Source: Trujillonella humicola (GTDB taxonomy: Bacteria > Actinomycetota > Actinomycetes > Mycobacteriales > Geodermatophilaceae). Taken from it: a DNA stretch of 64,000 bases. Under the pieces are notes generated by a model. That model saw only the letters and a list, made by a program, of their open reading frames with translations. It was not told the origin of the DNA and searched no databases. The translations under genes and the position numbers were made by a program. This document shows positions 7,796 through 15,636 of the stretch, piece after piece. The stretch's first letter is position 1. The number at the start of each line of letters is the position of its first letter. The stretch covers positions 1 to 64,000 of the forward strand of contig NZ_JBJNRJ010000007.1 of the NCBI RefSeq assembly GCF_046233715.1. The letters are read 5' to 3'.

Positions 7796-9103
7796 TCAGC
7801 CGTCCGGCGGCCGGTGCCGGTCGGAGGCCGGCCGTGTTCCGCCGGTGGCTCGGGTGGCACCCCGACCGGTGTCGCCGGTGGACGCGGCGGCGTCGTCCCG
7901 GTGCCCGTCGTCCCGGTGTCCGTCGACCTGAGGTCCGTCGTCCCGGTGTCCCTCGTCCTGGTGCCCGTCCTCCTCGCCGGTCGGGTCGGCCCAGGCGGGC
8001 TCGTCGTCGTCGGGGTCGGATCCCGGCCCTGCTGCCGGCCGGCGACCGCGGACGTAGTCGACGACCCGGCCGAAGCACGCCGCCACCGGCACGGCCAGGA
8101 ACGCGCCGAGGATGCCGAAGGTGACGGCCCCGGCCGTGACGGCCAGGATGATCGCGAAGGGGTGCAGCCGCAGGACCGGGCTGATGATCAGCGGCTCCAG
8201 CAGGTTGCCCTCGGCCTGCTGCACGAGCACGACCAGTCCGAGCACCAGCAGCGCGGTACCCAGTCCCTGGTCGGCGAGGGCCACGAGGACGGCCAGGAGG
8301 CCGGACGCGAAGGCTCCCACGATGGGGAAGAAGCCGCCGAAGAAGACCAGCAGCGCCAGCGGGAACGCCAGGGGGACGCCGAGCAGCACGAGCCCGATCC
8401 CGATCGCGACCGCGTCGACGAGCGCGACGAGCACCTGCGCCCGGAAGTAGGCACCCACCGTCCACCAGAGCTGGCCGGACACCTGCCGCACGTGCCGCCG
8501 GGCGGTCCGCGGGAGCAGGCTGGTCACGCCGGCCCAGATGCGGTCCCCGTCGCGCAGGTAGAAGAACAGCGCCACGAGGAAGATCAGCAGCGCGGTGCCG
8601 AAGTCGACCACCCGCTGCAGCAGGTCGAGCCCCTGCCCCACCACCCCGGTCGCGCCTCCGTCGAAGGAGTCGACGGCCTGCTGGACGGCGGCGCTCAGCC
8701 CGCCCTCGCCGATGTCGAACGGCAGGGGGACGGGGGAGTCGGCGAGGAACTCCTCGAGGTCGGCGAAGGCGTCCTCGATGCTCTCGGCCAGGGCCGGCAG
8801 CTGGTCGAGGAACTGCGGCACGACGAACCACAGGGCCAGGCCGATGACGCCGGCCGTGGCCAGGATGAGGGCCAGCGAGGCGACCGCGCCCGGGGCCCCT
8901 TTGCGCTTGAGCCAGGTCGACGCCGGCGACAGCACCGCCGCGGGGAACGCCGCGACCACCAGCGCGGCCGCCAGGATGCTCACCTGCCGCAGCAGCAGGA
9001 AGAGCAGCACGAGGACGCCGGCGACGCCCAGCGCCGCCCAGGCCCGCCGTCCGGTCCGCATCAGCAGGGCGTCGTTCGATCCGGTCTCTCGTGGTGCGCC
9101 CAT
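7796..9103 (-). CDS. AI-2E family (TqsA/PerM-like) membrane transporter
   Basis: 435 residues, ATG start. Hydrophobic segments near residues 18-60, 70-95 and 140-330, including the long TM cluster around ALVDAVAIGIGLVLLGVPLAFPLALLVFFGGFFPIVGAF, fit the AI-2E/UPF0118 family. Members include the AI-2 exporter TqsA and Na+/H+ antiporters, so the substrate is uncertain. The C-terminal 60-70 residues are unusual: a hydrophilic tail made of imperfect copies of DGHRDD/DEGHRDD, rich in His and Asp, which could bind divalent metal. The gene lies downstream of the DUF421 gene on the same strand with a 101-base gap. The ribosome site at ATG 9103 is weak. Confidence 0.88.
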   Translation of the reverse strand: MGAPRETGSNDALLMRTGRRAWAALGVAGVLVLLFLLLRQVSILAAALVVAAFPAAVLSPASTWLKRKGAPGAVASLALILATAGVIGLALWFVVPQFLDQLPALAESIEDAFADLEEFLADSPVPLPFDIGEGGLSAAVQQAVDSFDGGATGVVGQGLDLLQRVVDFGTALLIFLVALFFYLRDGDRIWAGVTSLLPRTARRHVRQVSGQLWWTVGAYFRAQVLVALVDAVAIGIGLVLLGVPLAFPLALLVFFGGFFPIVGAFASGLLAVLVALADQGLGTALLVLGLVVLVQQAEGNLLEPLIISPVLRLHPFAIILAVTAGAVTFGILGAFLAVPVAACFGRVVDYVRGRRPAAGPGSDPDDDEPAWADPTGEEDGHQDEGHRDDGPQVDGHRDDGHRDDAAASTGDTGRGATRATGGTRPASDRHRPPDG

Positions 9104-9204
9104 GGCCCGGTCAGTGCCCGCTGCGGACGCCGGCGACGCGTCGGGGACGGCCTCGGATGCTCGTCATCTCCCGGTGGGCGTGCGTCCGGCCCGCCCGTGC
9201 GGGG

Positions 9205-9735
9205 TCACGACGGGTCGGCGGTGAAGGGGCGGACGGACGCGCCGTCGCCCATCGCGTCCTTCTCGATGACCGCGAACGTGCCGTCGGCCTGCAGGATCAC
9301 CGCCGCGACGTCGTCCAGCGAGCCCAGGCCGTTCTCCCGCGCCGCCGAGTGCAGGTCCGACTCGACCATCCGGTGCCGGCGCAGGGCCCGCTGCACCGGC
9401 TCCCCGTCGTGGAACAGCAGGGTGGGGCCGGGGTCCAGCAACCGGTTCACCGCCGACCAGCGGGCTCGGGCCACGGCGAAGACCCACTGCAGGAGGACCA
9501 GCAGCGTGAAGGTCACGAGGGCCTCGGCGAGGGAGACCTCGGTGGCGGTGAGCACCCGGCCGAAGGCCGAACCGAGCGTCACCGTGATGACGAAGTCGAA
9601 CGGCGTCATCTTCGACATGGTGCGGGGACCGCTGCCGCGCAGCAGCAGCGCCAGCCAGGTGTAGCCCAGGGTGCCGATCAGCAGGATGCGCAGGATCGGA
9701 TCCCAGGAGTCCCAGAGGAACTGGGTCTCGTCCAC
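9205..9735 (-). CDS. DUF421 (YetF-like) membrane protein
   Basis: 176 residues from GTG 9735 with GGAGG seven bases upstream. The N-terminal half holds about three transmembrane helices (ILRILLIGTLGYTWLALLLRG, MTPFDFVITVTLGSAFGRVL, LAEALVTFTLLVLLQWVFAV). The C-terminal cytoplasmic domain has the DUF421 hallmarks GPTLLFHDGEPVQRALRRHRMVESDL and LDDVAAVILQADGTFAVIEKD. DUF421 proteins include Bacillus YetF and spore germination-linked proteins; their molecular role is not known. It lies 101 bases upstream of the AI-2E-family gene and may be co-transcribed with it. Confidence 0.92.
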   Translation of the reverse strand: MDETQFLWDSWDPILRILLIGTLGYTWLALLLRGSGPRTMSKMTPFDFVITVTLGSAFGRVLTATEVSLAEALVTFTLLVLLQWVFAVARARWSAVNRLLDPGPTLLFHDGEPVQRALRRHRMVESDLHSAARENGLGSLDDVAAVILQADGTFAVIEKDAMGDGASVRPFTADPS

Positions 9736-9942
9736 GGGGAACCTCCGTCCACTCGGGCGCCGCGGACGGGCGGCGCCGGCACACCCACCTCAGCCCGGGA
9801 GCCCGGTCCCCGCCAGCCGGGACGGCGGCGGACCGTCCGGCGTCCGTCCCGATCGTCGTCCCCTTCCCCGGGACGGACGCATCCGGGGCCCGACGCAGAT
9901 CCGGCGGTTCGGGCACCGCGGTGCGCCGGGTAGTGAGAGGAC

Positions 9943-11265
9943 GTGCGCGCCGTCACCGGGCTGTTCTGGCTCGGCCTCTACCTGGCCGTGGCCGTCGTAC
10001 CGCTGGTCTTCGCGCTGCTGGGCCCGGCCCCCCGCGGCCGCGACTTCTGGACGGACTTCTCCGTCGGCCTCGGCTTCGTCGGCCTGGCGATGCTCGGGCT
10101 GCAGTTCGCCGTCGTCGCGCGCAGCCGTGCCGTCGCCGCCCCGTACGGCATCGACGTCGTCATCCAGTTCCACCGGCAGATCAGCTGGGTGGCGACGGCC
10201 TTCGTCCTGGCCCACCCGGCCATCCTGGTGGCGACCGATCCGGCGACGGCGGCACTGCTGAACCCGGTGGGCGCGCCGTGGCGGGCCCGCGCCGGCGTGC
10301 TGGCGGTGGTCGCGCTGCTGGCGCTGATCGCGCTGACCGTCTGGAAGAAGCGGCTGGGCCTGCGCTACGAGTGGTGGCGCCTGACCCACGGTGTGCTGGC
10401 CACCGTGGTCGTCGTCGCGGCGCTCGCGCACATCTACCTGGTCGGCCACTACGTCGACACCCTGTGGAAGCAGGGCCTGTGGGCGGCGACGTCGCTGGCC
10501 TTCGTCGGCCTCCTGGTGTGGACCCGGGTCGTCCGCCCGTTCCGCGTGCTGCGCCGGCCCTGGGTGGTCGACGACGTCGTGCCGGAGGGCAACGACGTCA
10601 CCACCGTGAGGTTGCGTCCCGACGGACACGACGGGTTGCGCTTCCGTGCCGGCCAGTTCGCCTGGCTCACCCTCGGCGGCACGCCGTACCAGCTGGAGGA
10701 GCACCCCTACTCCTTCTCGTCGAGTGCCGACAGCCCCGACGGCTCGGTCGCCTTCACCGTCAAGGCGGTCGGGGACGGCAGCGGCGAGGTGGCGCGCACG
10801 GAGGTCGGCGCGCGGGCCTACGTGGACGGTCCCTACGGCGTCTTCACCACCGAGCGGCACGAGGGACCGCACGTCGTCCTGGTCGCCGGCGGCATCGGGA
10901 TCACACCGGTCATGAGCATCCTGCGGACGCTCGCCGACCGGGGAGACCGGCGCCCCGTCCTCCTCGTCTACGCCAACCCGTCGGCGGACGAGGTGATCTT
11001 CCGCGACGAGCTCCAGGAACTGCAGCAGCGGCTCGACCTGACCGTGGTCCACGTGCTCGACGACCCGCCCGAGGGGTGGACCGGCGAGACGGGGCTGGTC
11101 GACGCCGATCTCCTGCGGCGGCACCTGCCGCCGCACACCAGCCGGGGGCACGTCTTCGTGTGCGGCCCCGACCCGATGATGGATGCGGTGCACGAGGCGC
11201 TGGTGGGCCCCCTCGGCGTGCCCTCCGAGCGCGTCGTCATGGAGCGCTTCGCGTTCGTCGACTGA
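9943..11265 (+). CDS. Ferric-reductase-like transmembrane flavoprotein
   Basis: 440 residues, GTG start. About six transmembrane helices in the first 200 residues include a ferric-reductase-like domain with histidines such as FHRQISWVATAFVLAHPAIL and LTHGVLATVVVVAALAHIYLVGHY, candidate ligands for two b-type hemes. An FAD-binding domain follows (FRAGQFAWLTLGGTPYQLEEHPYSFSSSA), then an NAD(P)-binding domain (VLVAGGIGITPVMSILR and FVCGPDPMMDAVHEAL). This is the architecture of NOX/FRE and bacterial ferredoxin-reductase-like enzymes that pass electrons from NAD(P)H across the membrane. Acceptor unknown. A 28-codon ORF with its own ribosome site follows after 13 bases. Confidence 0.92.
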   Translation: MRAVTGLFWLGLYLAVAVVPLVFALLGPAPRGRDFWTDFSVGLGFVGLAMLGLQFAVVARSRAVAAPYGIDVVIQFHRQISWVATAFVLAHPAILVATDPATAALLNPVGAPWRARAGVLAVVALLALIALTVWKKRLGLRYEWWRLTHGVLATVVVVAALAHIYLVGHYVDTLWKQGLWAATSLAFVGLLVWTRVVRPFRVLRRPWVVDDVVPEGNDVTTVRLRPDGHDGLRFRAGQFAWLTLGGTPYQLEEHPYSFSSSADSPDGSVAFTVKAVGDGSGEVARTEVGARAYVDGPYGVFTTERHEGPHVVLVAGGIGITPVMSILRTLADRGDRRPVLLVYANPSADEVIFRDELQELQQRLDLTVVHVLDDPPEGWTGETGLVDADLLRRHLPPHTSRGHVFVCGPDPMMDAVHEALVGPLGVPSERVVMERFAFVD

Positions 11266-11278
11266 CAGGAGTCCGCCC

Positions 11279-11365
11279 GTGCGTCACGTCCTGGCCACCC
11301 GCGTCGCGATCGTCCTCGGGCTGCTGCTCGTCGCGGCGACCGTCCTGTTCGCCCTCGCGGCGTAG
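11279..11365 (+). CDS. 28-residue single-pass membrane miniprotein
   Basis: GTG start preceded by AGGAG (11268-11272) at six-base spacing. The product, VRHVLATRVAIVLGLLLVAATVLFALAA, is one predicted transmembrane helix with a short basic N terminus. It follows the ferric-reductase-like gene closely on the same strand and could be a small subunit or stabiliser of it. Support comes only from the ribosome site, the hydrophobic composition and the position. Confidence 0.5.
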   Translation: MRHVLATRVAIVLGLLLVAATVLFALAA

Positions 11366-11415
11366 GTGACCGTGAGCCGCCGGCACGGCGCCGGCGGCTC
11401 ACCGGCGGTCGCGGA

Positions 11416-11895
11416 TCAGGGACGGGCAGCGCCCGGGCCGCTGGAGCTCTCGGCAGCCCGCCCCCGGGCCAGCCGGGCGAGACGGTGCAGGGCCCACCGG
11501 TTGCGCAGCTGCAGCCCCCAGGTGATGAGGGGGTTGTGGACCTGGTCGACCGGGCCGTCGACGGGCCGCTCCTCCATGGTGACGACGGTGCCGACGTCGA
11601 TCGGCGTCAGGCGCAGGCGGACGACGACGACCCCGACCGGGCGCAGCTTCGCCTCCAGCTCGAGCAGGGTGTCCGGCTCCGCGGCGCGGACGACGGTCAC
11701 ATCCCTGATCACCGTCACCCCGAGGGCGCCCAGCTCGTGGTGCAGGGTGGCGCCCACGGACGGCCAGTTCCCCTCCGTCCGGCGCAGCCGGCGCGCGCCG
11801 ATCACCCACAGCGGGTACGTGGCGGGGTCCTGGAGCACGGCGAAGACATCGTGCGGAGCGGCCTCGATGACCGCGTGGGTCACTGCCCAGGACAT
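11416..11895 (-). CDS. SRPBCC (START-like) family protein
   Basis: 159 residues from ATG 11895. The pattern is that of polyketide-cyclase/START-like SRPBCC proteins: N-terminal strand MSWAVTHAVIEAAPHDVFAVLQDPATYPLW, a central VTVIRDVTVVRAAEPDTLLELEAKLRPVGVVVVRLRLTPIDVGTVVTMEERPV and a long C-terminal helix (LQLRNRWALHRLARLARG). These proteins bind hydrophobic ligands in a deep cavity; ligand and role cannot be stated. It stands divergent from the small membrane protein and P450 genes. GGGAG precedes the start. Confidence 0.9.
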   Translation of the reverse strand: MSWAVTHAVIEAAPHDVFAVLQDPATYPLWVIGARRLRRTEGNWPSVGATLHHELGALGVTVIRDVTVVRAAEPDTLLELEAKLRPVGVVVVRLRLTPIDVGTVVTMEERPVDGPVDQVHNPLITWGLQLRNRWALHRLARLARGRAAESSSGPGAARP

Positions 11896-12362
11896 GCTCG
11901 TCTCCCTGTCGTCTCCGGTCCGTGCACGAGGTCGGGCTGCCCGGGGCGGTCGGTCGGTGCTGACATCCCGCCCATCGTCGTCGCGGTCCCGGCCGGGCAC
12001 CACCGGGCATCCGGGCAACGATCCCGGCGCGGTCCTGCCCGGGCCGGGCAGCTCCTCGGCCGCCGGGCACGCCGTCGTGCGCGGCGCTACGGTCGTCCCA
12101 GGTCGAGAGCCCGGCCTGACGCGCACGTCCGCGGGACACGGCGGGTCCGTCGGCCCGGTGCCGGCACGAGAGATGCCCGTGGACGACCGACCCTCGCTCG
12201 AGTCGCTGCAGCACCGGCACCACATGGCGGTGCGGGCTCCCGTCGGCGCCCGCACGGTGCCGGGGTCCGGCAGCGGAGGGCACCGGCGTCGTCCCGGAAC
12301 GGCCGGGTGCTCCCCGCCCCCGGGTGGCAGGACACGGGACGACGTCGGAGAGAGGAGTTCCC
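11896..12362. other. 467-base non-coding interval
   Basis: It separates the SRPBCC gene (minus) from the 59-residue membrane protein gene (plus). Open frames here are short and arginine-rich, without ribosome sites. It should carry both divergent promoters. I see a cluster of CCGGGCA-type short repeats at about 11995-12070 but no defined element. Confidence 0.5.
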
Positions 12363-12542
12363 GTGTTGTGGATCGTGCTGATCCTGCTGCTGGCCCTGGC
12401 CGGCGGCTTCCTGGGGGCGCTGCTGGAGTTCGCGCTCTGGGCGGTCCTCCTCGTGGTGGTGGGGATCCTGGCGGCCGGAGTGCTCGCCTGGCGCGCGGTC
12501 ACGGCCCGCACCGGTGCGGGCGGCGGGAGGAGGCGCCCGTGA
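12363..12542 (+). CDS. Small two-helix membrane protein upstream of P450
   Basis: 59 residues from GTG 12363, preceded by AGAGAGGAG. The product (VLWIVLILLLALAGGFLGALLEFALWAVLLVVVGILAAGVLAWRAV then a basic tail) is two close hydrophobic helices with a cytoplasmic Arg-rich end. Its TGA overlaps the P450 GTG (GTGA), so the two are translationally coupled. Resembles small actinobacterial hydrophobic proteins of unknown function; it could anchor the P450 at the membrane, which is inference from coupling only. Confidence 0.7.
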   Translation: MLWIVLILLLALAGGFLGALLEFALWAVLLVVVGILAAGVLAWRAVTARTGAGGGRRRP

Positions 12543-13876
12543 CGGCCCGGGAGACGACGCTCGTCCCGGCGACCGGCGTCCTCGACGGGGCCCGGACGCT
12601 GGCCACGGTGCTCCTGCCCGTGGCTGTGCGCGGCGCGATCGTGCGCCGCCCGCGGGCCGTCGCGCTGGCCGAACGGATGGATGCCGACACCCGGGCGGTG
12701 CGGTGGATGCAGCGGCTGCGCGACCGCTACGGCCCCGGGCCGGTGCGCATCCGCGTGCCCGGGCGGCAGCTCACCGTCGTCCTCTCGCCCGACCACGTGC
12801 ACCGCGTGCTGGCGGAGACGCCCCGGCCGTTCAGCGCCGCCACGCGGGAGAAGCGCGCCGCGCTGGCGCACTTCCAGCCCGAGGGCCTGCTCATCTCGGC
12901 GCCGGAGGAACGGGCGCACCGGCGGCCGTTCAACGAGGCTGTGCTGGACGCCGGCGCGCCGCTGCACCGGCTGGCCGGCCCGATGAGCCGGGCGGCGCGC
13001 GAGGAGGCCGGGGCGCTGCTGGCCGAGGCGGACCGGACCGGGGCGCTCACCTGGGACGCCTACGCGGCGGCGTGGTGGCGCACGGTCCGCCGCGTCGTCC
13101 TCGGCGACGCGGCGCGCGACGACGAGGCGGTCACCGACGACCTGCTCCACCTGCGCCGCCGGGCGAACTACAGCTTCCTCGCCCCGTCCGCGCCGCGGGT
13201 CCGGCGTCGCTTCCTGCGCCGGCTGGCCGGCTACGTGGAGGCGGCGGAACCGGGCAGCCTCGCCGCGCTGGTGGCCGGCACGCCCGCCCATCCGAACACC
13301 GTGCCGCACCAGCAGATCCCCCAGTGGCTGTTCGCCTTCGACGCGATGAGCTGGGCGTCGGCCCGGGCACTGGCCCTGCTGGCGGCCCACCCGGACGCCG
13401 CGGACCGTGCCCGGGCCGAGCTGCCCGGTGCGCCGGACCTGCCGTTCCTGCGGGCCACCCTGCTGGAGTCGCTGCGGCTGTGGCCGACCACCCCGGCCAT
13501 CCTGCGCGACACCACGGAGGAGACCTCGTGGGAGGCGGGGGTGCTGCCGGCCGGGGCCTCGGTGCTCGTCTTCGCCCCCTTCTTCCACCGGGACGAGACC
13601 CGGTTGCCCGAGGCCCACCGGTTCACCCCCGGGCTGTGGGAGCGCGAGCGCACCGCCGACGACTGGCCGCTGGTGCCCTTCAGCGCCGGTCCCGGCATGT
13701 GCCCGGGCCGCAACACGGTCCTGCTCACCGCCAGCGTGTTCCTCGCCGCCCTCGTCGAGGACACCGACTGGCGGCCGGCCGGCGACGCCCTCGACCCGGA
13801 CCGGCCGATGCCCGGCACCCTGTCGCCGTTCCGGCTGCGCTTCGAGCCGCGGCGCACGCCCGGGAGCTCGGGGTAG
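12539..13876 (+). CDS. Cytochrome P450 family protein
   Basis: 445 residues. The heme-ligand loop FSAGPGMCPGRN fits FxxGxxxCxG with the proximal Cys, and the K-helix ExxR is present as ESLRLW. The I-helix segment, where most P450s carry (A/G)Gx(D/E)T for oxygen activation, reads FAFDAMSWASARALALLAAHP and lacks the acid-Thr pair. That suggests an atypical monooxygenase or peroxygenase-like reaction. Substrate unknown. The start is GTG 12539 with GGGAGGAGG upstream, coupled to the small membrane protein. No ferredoxin or reductase gene lies nearby. Confidence 0.9.
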   Translation: MTARETTLVPATGVLDGARTLATVLLPVAVRGAIVRRPRAVALAERMDADTRAVRWMQRLRDRYGPGPVRIRVPGRQLTVVLSPDHVHRVLAETPRPFSAATREKRAALAHFQPEGLLISAPEERAHRRPFNEAVLDAGAPLHRLAGPMSRAAREEAGALLAEADRTGALTWDAYAAAWWRTVRRVVLGDAARDDEAVTDDLLHLRRRANYSFLAPSAPRVRRRFLRRLAGYVEAAEPGSLAALVAGTPAHPNTVPHQQIPQWLFAFDAMSWASARALALLAAHPDAADRARAELPGAPDLPFLRATLLESLRLWPTTPAILRDTTEETSWEAGVLPAGASVLVFAPFFHRDETRLPEAHRFTPGLWERERTADDWPLVPFSAGPGMCPGRNTVLLTASVFLAALVEDTDWRPAGDALDPDRPMPGTLSPFRLRFEPRRTPGSSG

Positions 13877-13914
13877 GCCGGCCGGACCCGCCGACCGGTG
13901 CCGGCGACCGCCGC

Positions 13915-15276
13915 TCAGATGCCGAGGACCGCCCTGGCGATGAGGAAGTAGACGATCAGCCCGGTGGCGTCGACGAACGTCGTGATGAACGGGTTGGAGA
14001 ACACGGCCGGGTCGACGCGGATCGTGCGCCCGATGAGCGGCATGACGCCGCCCACGGTGGCCGCCATGGTGCAGATGCCGAGCAGGGTGAGGCCGATGAC
14101 CGTGCCGATCGACGTGTCGAAGGCGAGCGAGGCGGCGGCGTAGCCCACCGTCCCGAGCAGCAGCCCGAGGCTGAAACCGACCCGCACCTCCCGGGCCAGG
14201 ACCCGGGTGACGTCCCTGGGCCGGACGTCGCCGAGGGCGAGCGCCCGGGTCACGGTCGTGGCGGCCTGATTGCCGGTGTTCCCGCCGGTGCCGATGAGCA
14301 GCGGGATGAACAGCGACAGGACCACCATCTGCTCCAGGGTCTCCTCGAACGCCCCCAGCACCTGGACCGTCAGCGTGGCGCCGACGGCGAGGACCAGCAG
14401 CCACACGACACGGGAGCGGACGATCGACCGCACCGGGGTCGACAGGTAGGGACGGCGCAGGGGCTCCGCCCCGCCGATCCGCGCCTGGTCCTCGGACTCC
14501 TCCTCCTCGAGGATCGACAGGGCGTCGTCCACCGTGAGGATGCCGACGAGCCGGCCCTCCGCGTCCACCACGGGCAGGGCGAGGAGCTTGAGGTCCGCGC
14601 ACCGGCGGGCGGCGGTCTCGGCCTCGGCGGTGGCCGGGACGGCGTGCGGTTCCCGCTGCAGGTCGCTGACCGGCGCGTCGGGTGCGGCACCCATGAGGTC
14701 GCGCAGGCTCACGATGCCCACGAGGCGGCGCTGCCCGTCGAGGACCGGGAGGGTGTAGACGGTCTCGGCGTCGGTCAGGCGCGCCCGGACGCGGTCGAGG
14801 GTCTGCGCCGCGGTCAGGCCGGGGTGGGTCGAGACGTACTCGGGGCTCATCCGCCGCCCGATCGACCCCTGCGGGTAGCCGAGGACCTCGGCGGTCAGGT
14901 CACGCTCGTGCGGGGGCAGGCCCTGCAGCAGCCGGGTGGCGACGGTCGCGGGCAGCTCGTCGAGGAGGGTCACCCGGTCGTCCGGGTCGAGCAGGGCGAA
15001 CACCGAGGTGACCTCCTCGTCCCGGAGCGCCCGGACGAGGTCGCCCTGCAGGGTGGCGTCGAGGCCCTCGAAGACCTCCAGGGCGATGTCCTTGGGCAGC
15101 AGGCGGAACACCAGGGCGCGGTCCTTCGCGTCCAGGCGTTCCATGACGTCGACCGCCTCGGGGGCGTCCAGGGTCGTGATCGTGGCCGTCGCGGTCGCGA
15201 GGTCGTCGTCGTCGAGCAGCCGCTCCAGGGCGGCGGAGACCTGCTCGGGCGTGGTGGCCGTGCGGTTGTCGTCCAT
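13915..15276 (-). CDS. mgtE: Magnesium transporter MgtE
   Basis: 453 residues, ATG 15276 with GAGGTG upstream. Domain order fits MgtE: an N domain of helical repeats (about 10-130, with VMERLDAKDRALVFRLLPKD), two CBS domains (about 135-255, LPVLDGQRRLVGIVSLRDL and LPVVDAEGRLVGILTVDDAL), then five transmembrane helices including the selectivity segment LFIPLLIGTGGNTGNQAATTVTRALALGD. The N and CBS domains close the pore when Mg2+ is high. It is monocistronic, with a 360-base upstream gap that carries a small leader ORF resembling MgtL (15432-15488). This makes additional mRNA-level control by Mg2+ likely. Confidence 0.96.
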   Translation of the reverse strand: MDDNRTATTPEQVSAALERLLDDDDLATATATITTLDAPEAVDVMERLDAKDRALVFRLLPKDIALEVFEGLDATLQGDLVRALRDEEVTSVFALLDPDDRVTLLDELPATVATRLLQGLPPHERDLTAEVLGYPQGSIGRRMSPEYVSTHPGLTAAQTLDRVRARLTDAETVYTLPVLDGQRRLVGIVSLRDLMGAAPDAPVSDLQREPHAVPATAEAETAARRCADLKLLALPVVDAEGRLVGILTVDDALSILEEEESEDQARIGGAEPLRRPYLSTPVRSIVRSRVVWLLVLAVGATLTVQVLGAFEETLEQMVVLSLFIPLLIGTGGNTGNQAATTVTRALALGDVRPRDVTRVLAREVRVGFSLGLLLGTVGYAAASLAFDTSIGTVIGLTLLGICTMAATVGGVMPLIGRTIRVDPAVFSNPFITTFVDATGLIVYFLIARAVLGI

Positions 15277-15574
15277 GGGGCACCTCGGGCTTCGGCGTCG
15301 TCAGGGCACGAGCTGGCGACACCGGGCGGGACCGGGGTCCGCCGGCGTCGGCGAGCGGAGGAGCCGCGCGGAGGACCTCCCGCGACGCCCGCTGCCGGGC
15401 GCACGTGCGGGGCGGAGCCCGGAGCGGAGCGCTAGCGGGCGCCGGCGGGGGAGGATCCGCGCGGCAGCGGACTGGGGACGTCGTCCATGCGGCGGCCTCC
15501 TCCCGGGATCGGAACGGGCGCTCGGGCCGGCGCGGGAGACCCCGGGGCGGCGGTGAGCAGCGCGCTCGACTCTA
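15277..15574 (-). promoter_or_regulatory. Long mgtE leader with candidate promoter
   Basis: Reading the minus strand, a -10-like TAGAGT lies at 15574-15569. It is followed by a GGGAGGAGG ribosome site, the 18-codon leader ORF, and about 155 very C-rich bases before the mgtE ATG. The C-rich, poorly structured stretch after the leader ORF resembles a Rho-loading region. A GGAGGACCTCC palindrome near 15370-15382 could form or hide alternative structures. I do not see the conserved M-box (ykoK) motifs here. Promoter placement is tentative. Confidence 0.45.
15432..15488 (-). CDS. MgtL-like proline-rich leader peptide upstream of mgtE
   Basis: An 18-codon ORF, ATG 15488 to TAG 15432, with GGGAGGAGG seven bases upstream of the ATG, a better ribosome site than most genes here. 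The product is MDDVPSPLPRGSSPAGAR. As I recall it, the enterobacterial mgtA leader peptide MgtL is [17 protein letters not shown]; the two share an acidic residue 2, then P-(S/T)-P-L-P-R at positions 5-10. In MgtL the acidic/proline N terminus destabilises the translating ribosome at low Mg2+, which allows transcription into mgtA. The same logic here for mgtE is inference. Note also that MgtE itself begins MDDN, so chance similarity of the ATG-GAC-GAC start must be considered. Confidence 0.6.
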   Translation of the reverse strand: MDDVPSPLPRGSSPAGAR

Positions 15575-15636
15575 CTCGACCGCCGCGTGAGGCCCTGCCC
15601 CGATCACGGCACCCCTTCGGGCAGGAGGACGCCCGG

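Noticed and set aside
11399..14602. Minus-strand frame of 1067 codons over the P450 and part of mgtE
   Set aside because: It conflicts with P450 on the other strand and with mgtE in another frame, both of which have clear family motifs.
15277..15636. M-box (ykoK) magnesium riboswitch upstream of mgtE
   Set aside because: I looked for the conserved M-box core sequences and paired helices and did not find them. The leader ORF is a better explanation. A covariance model search would settle it.
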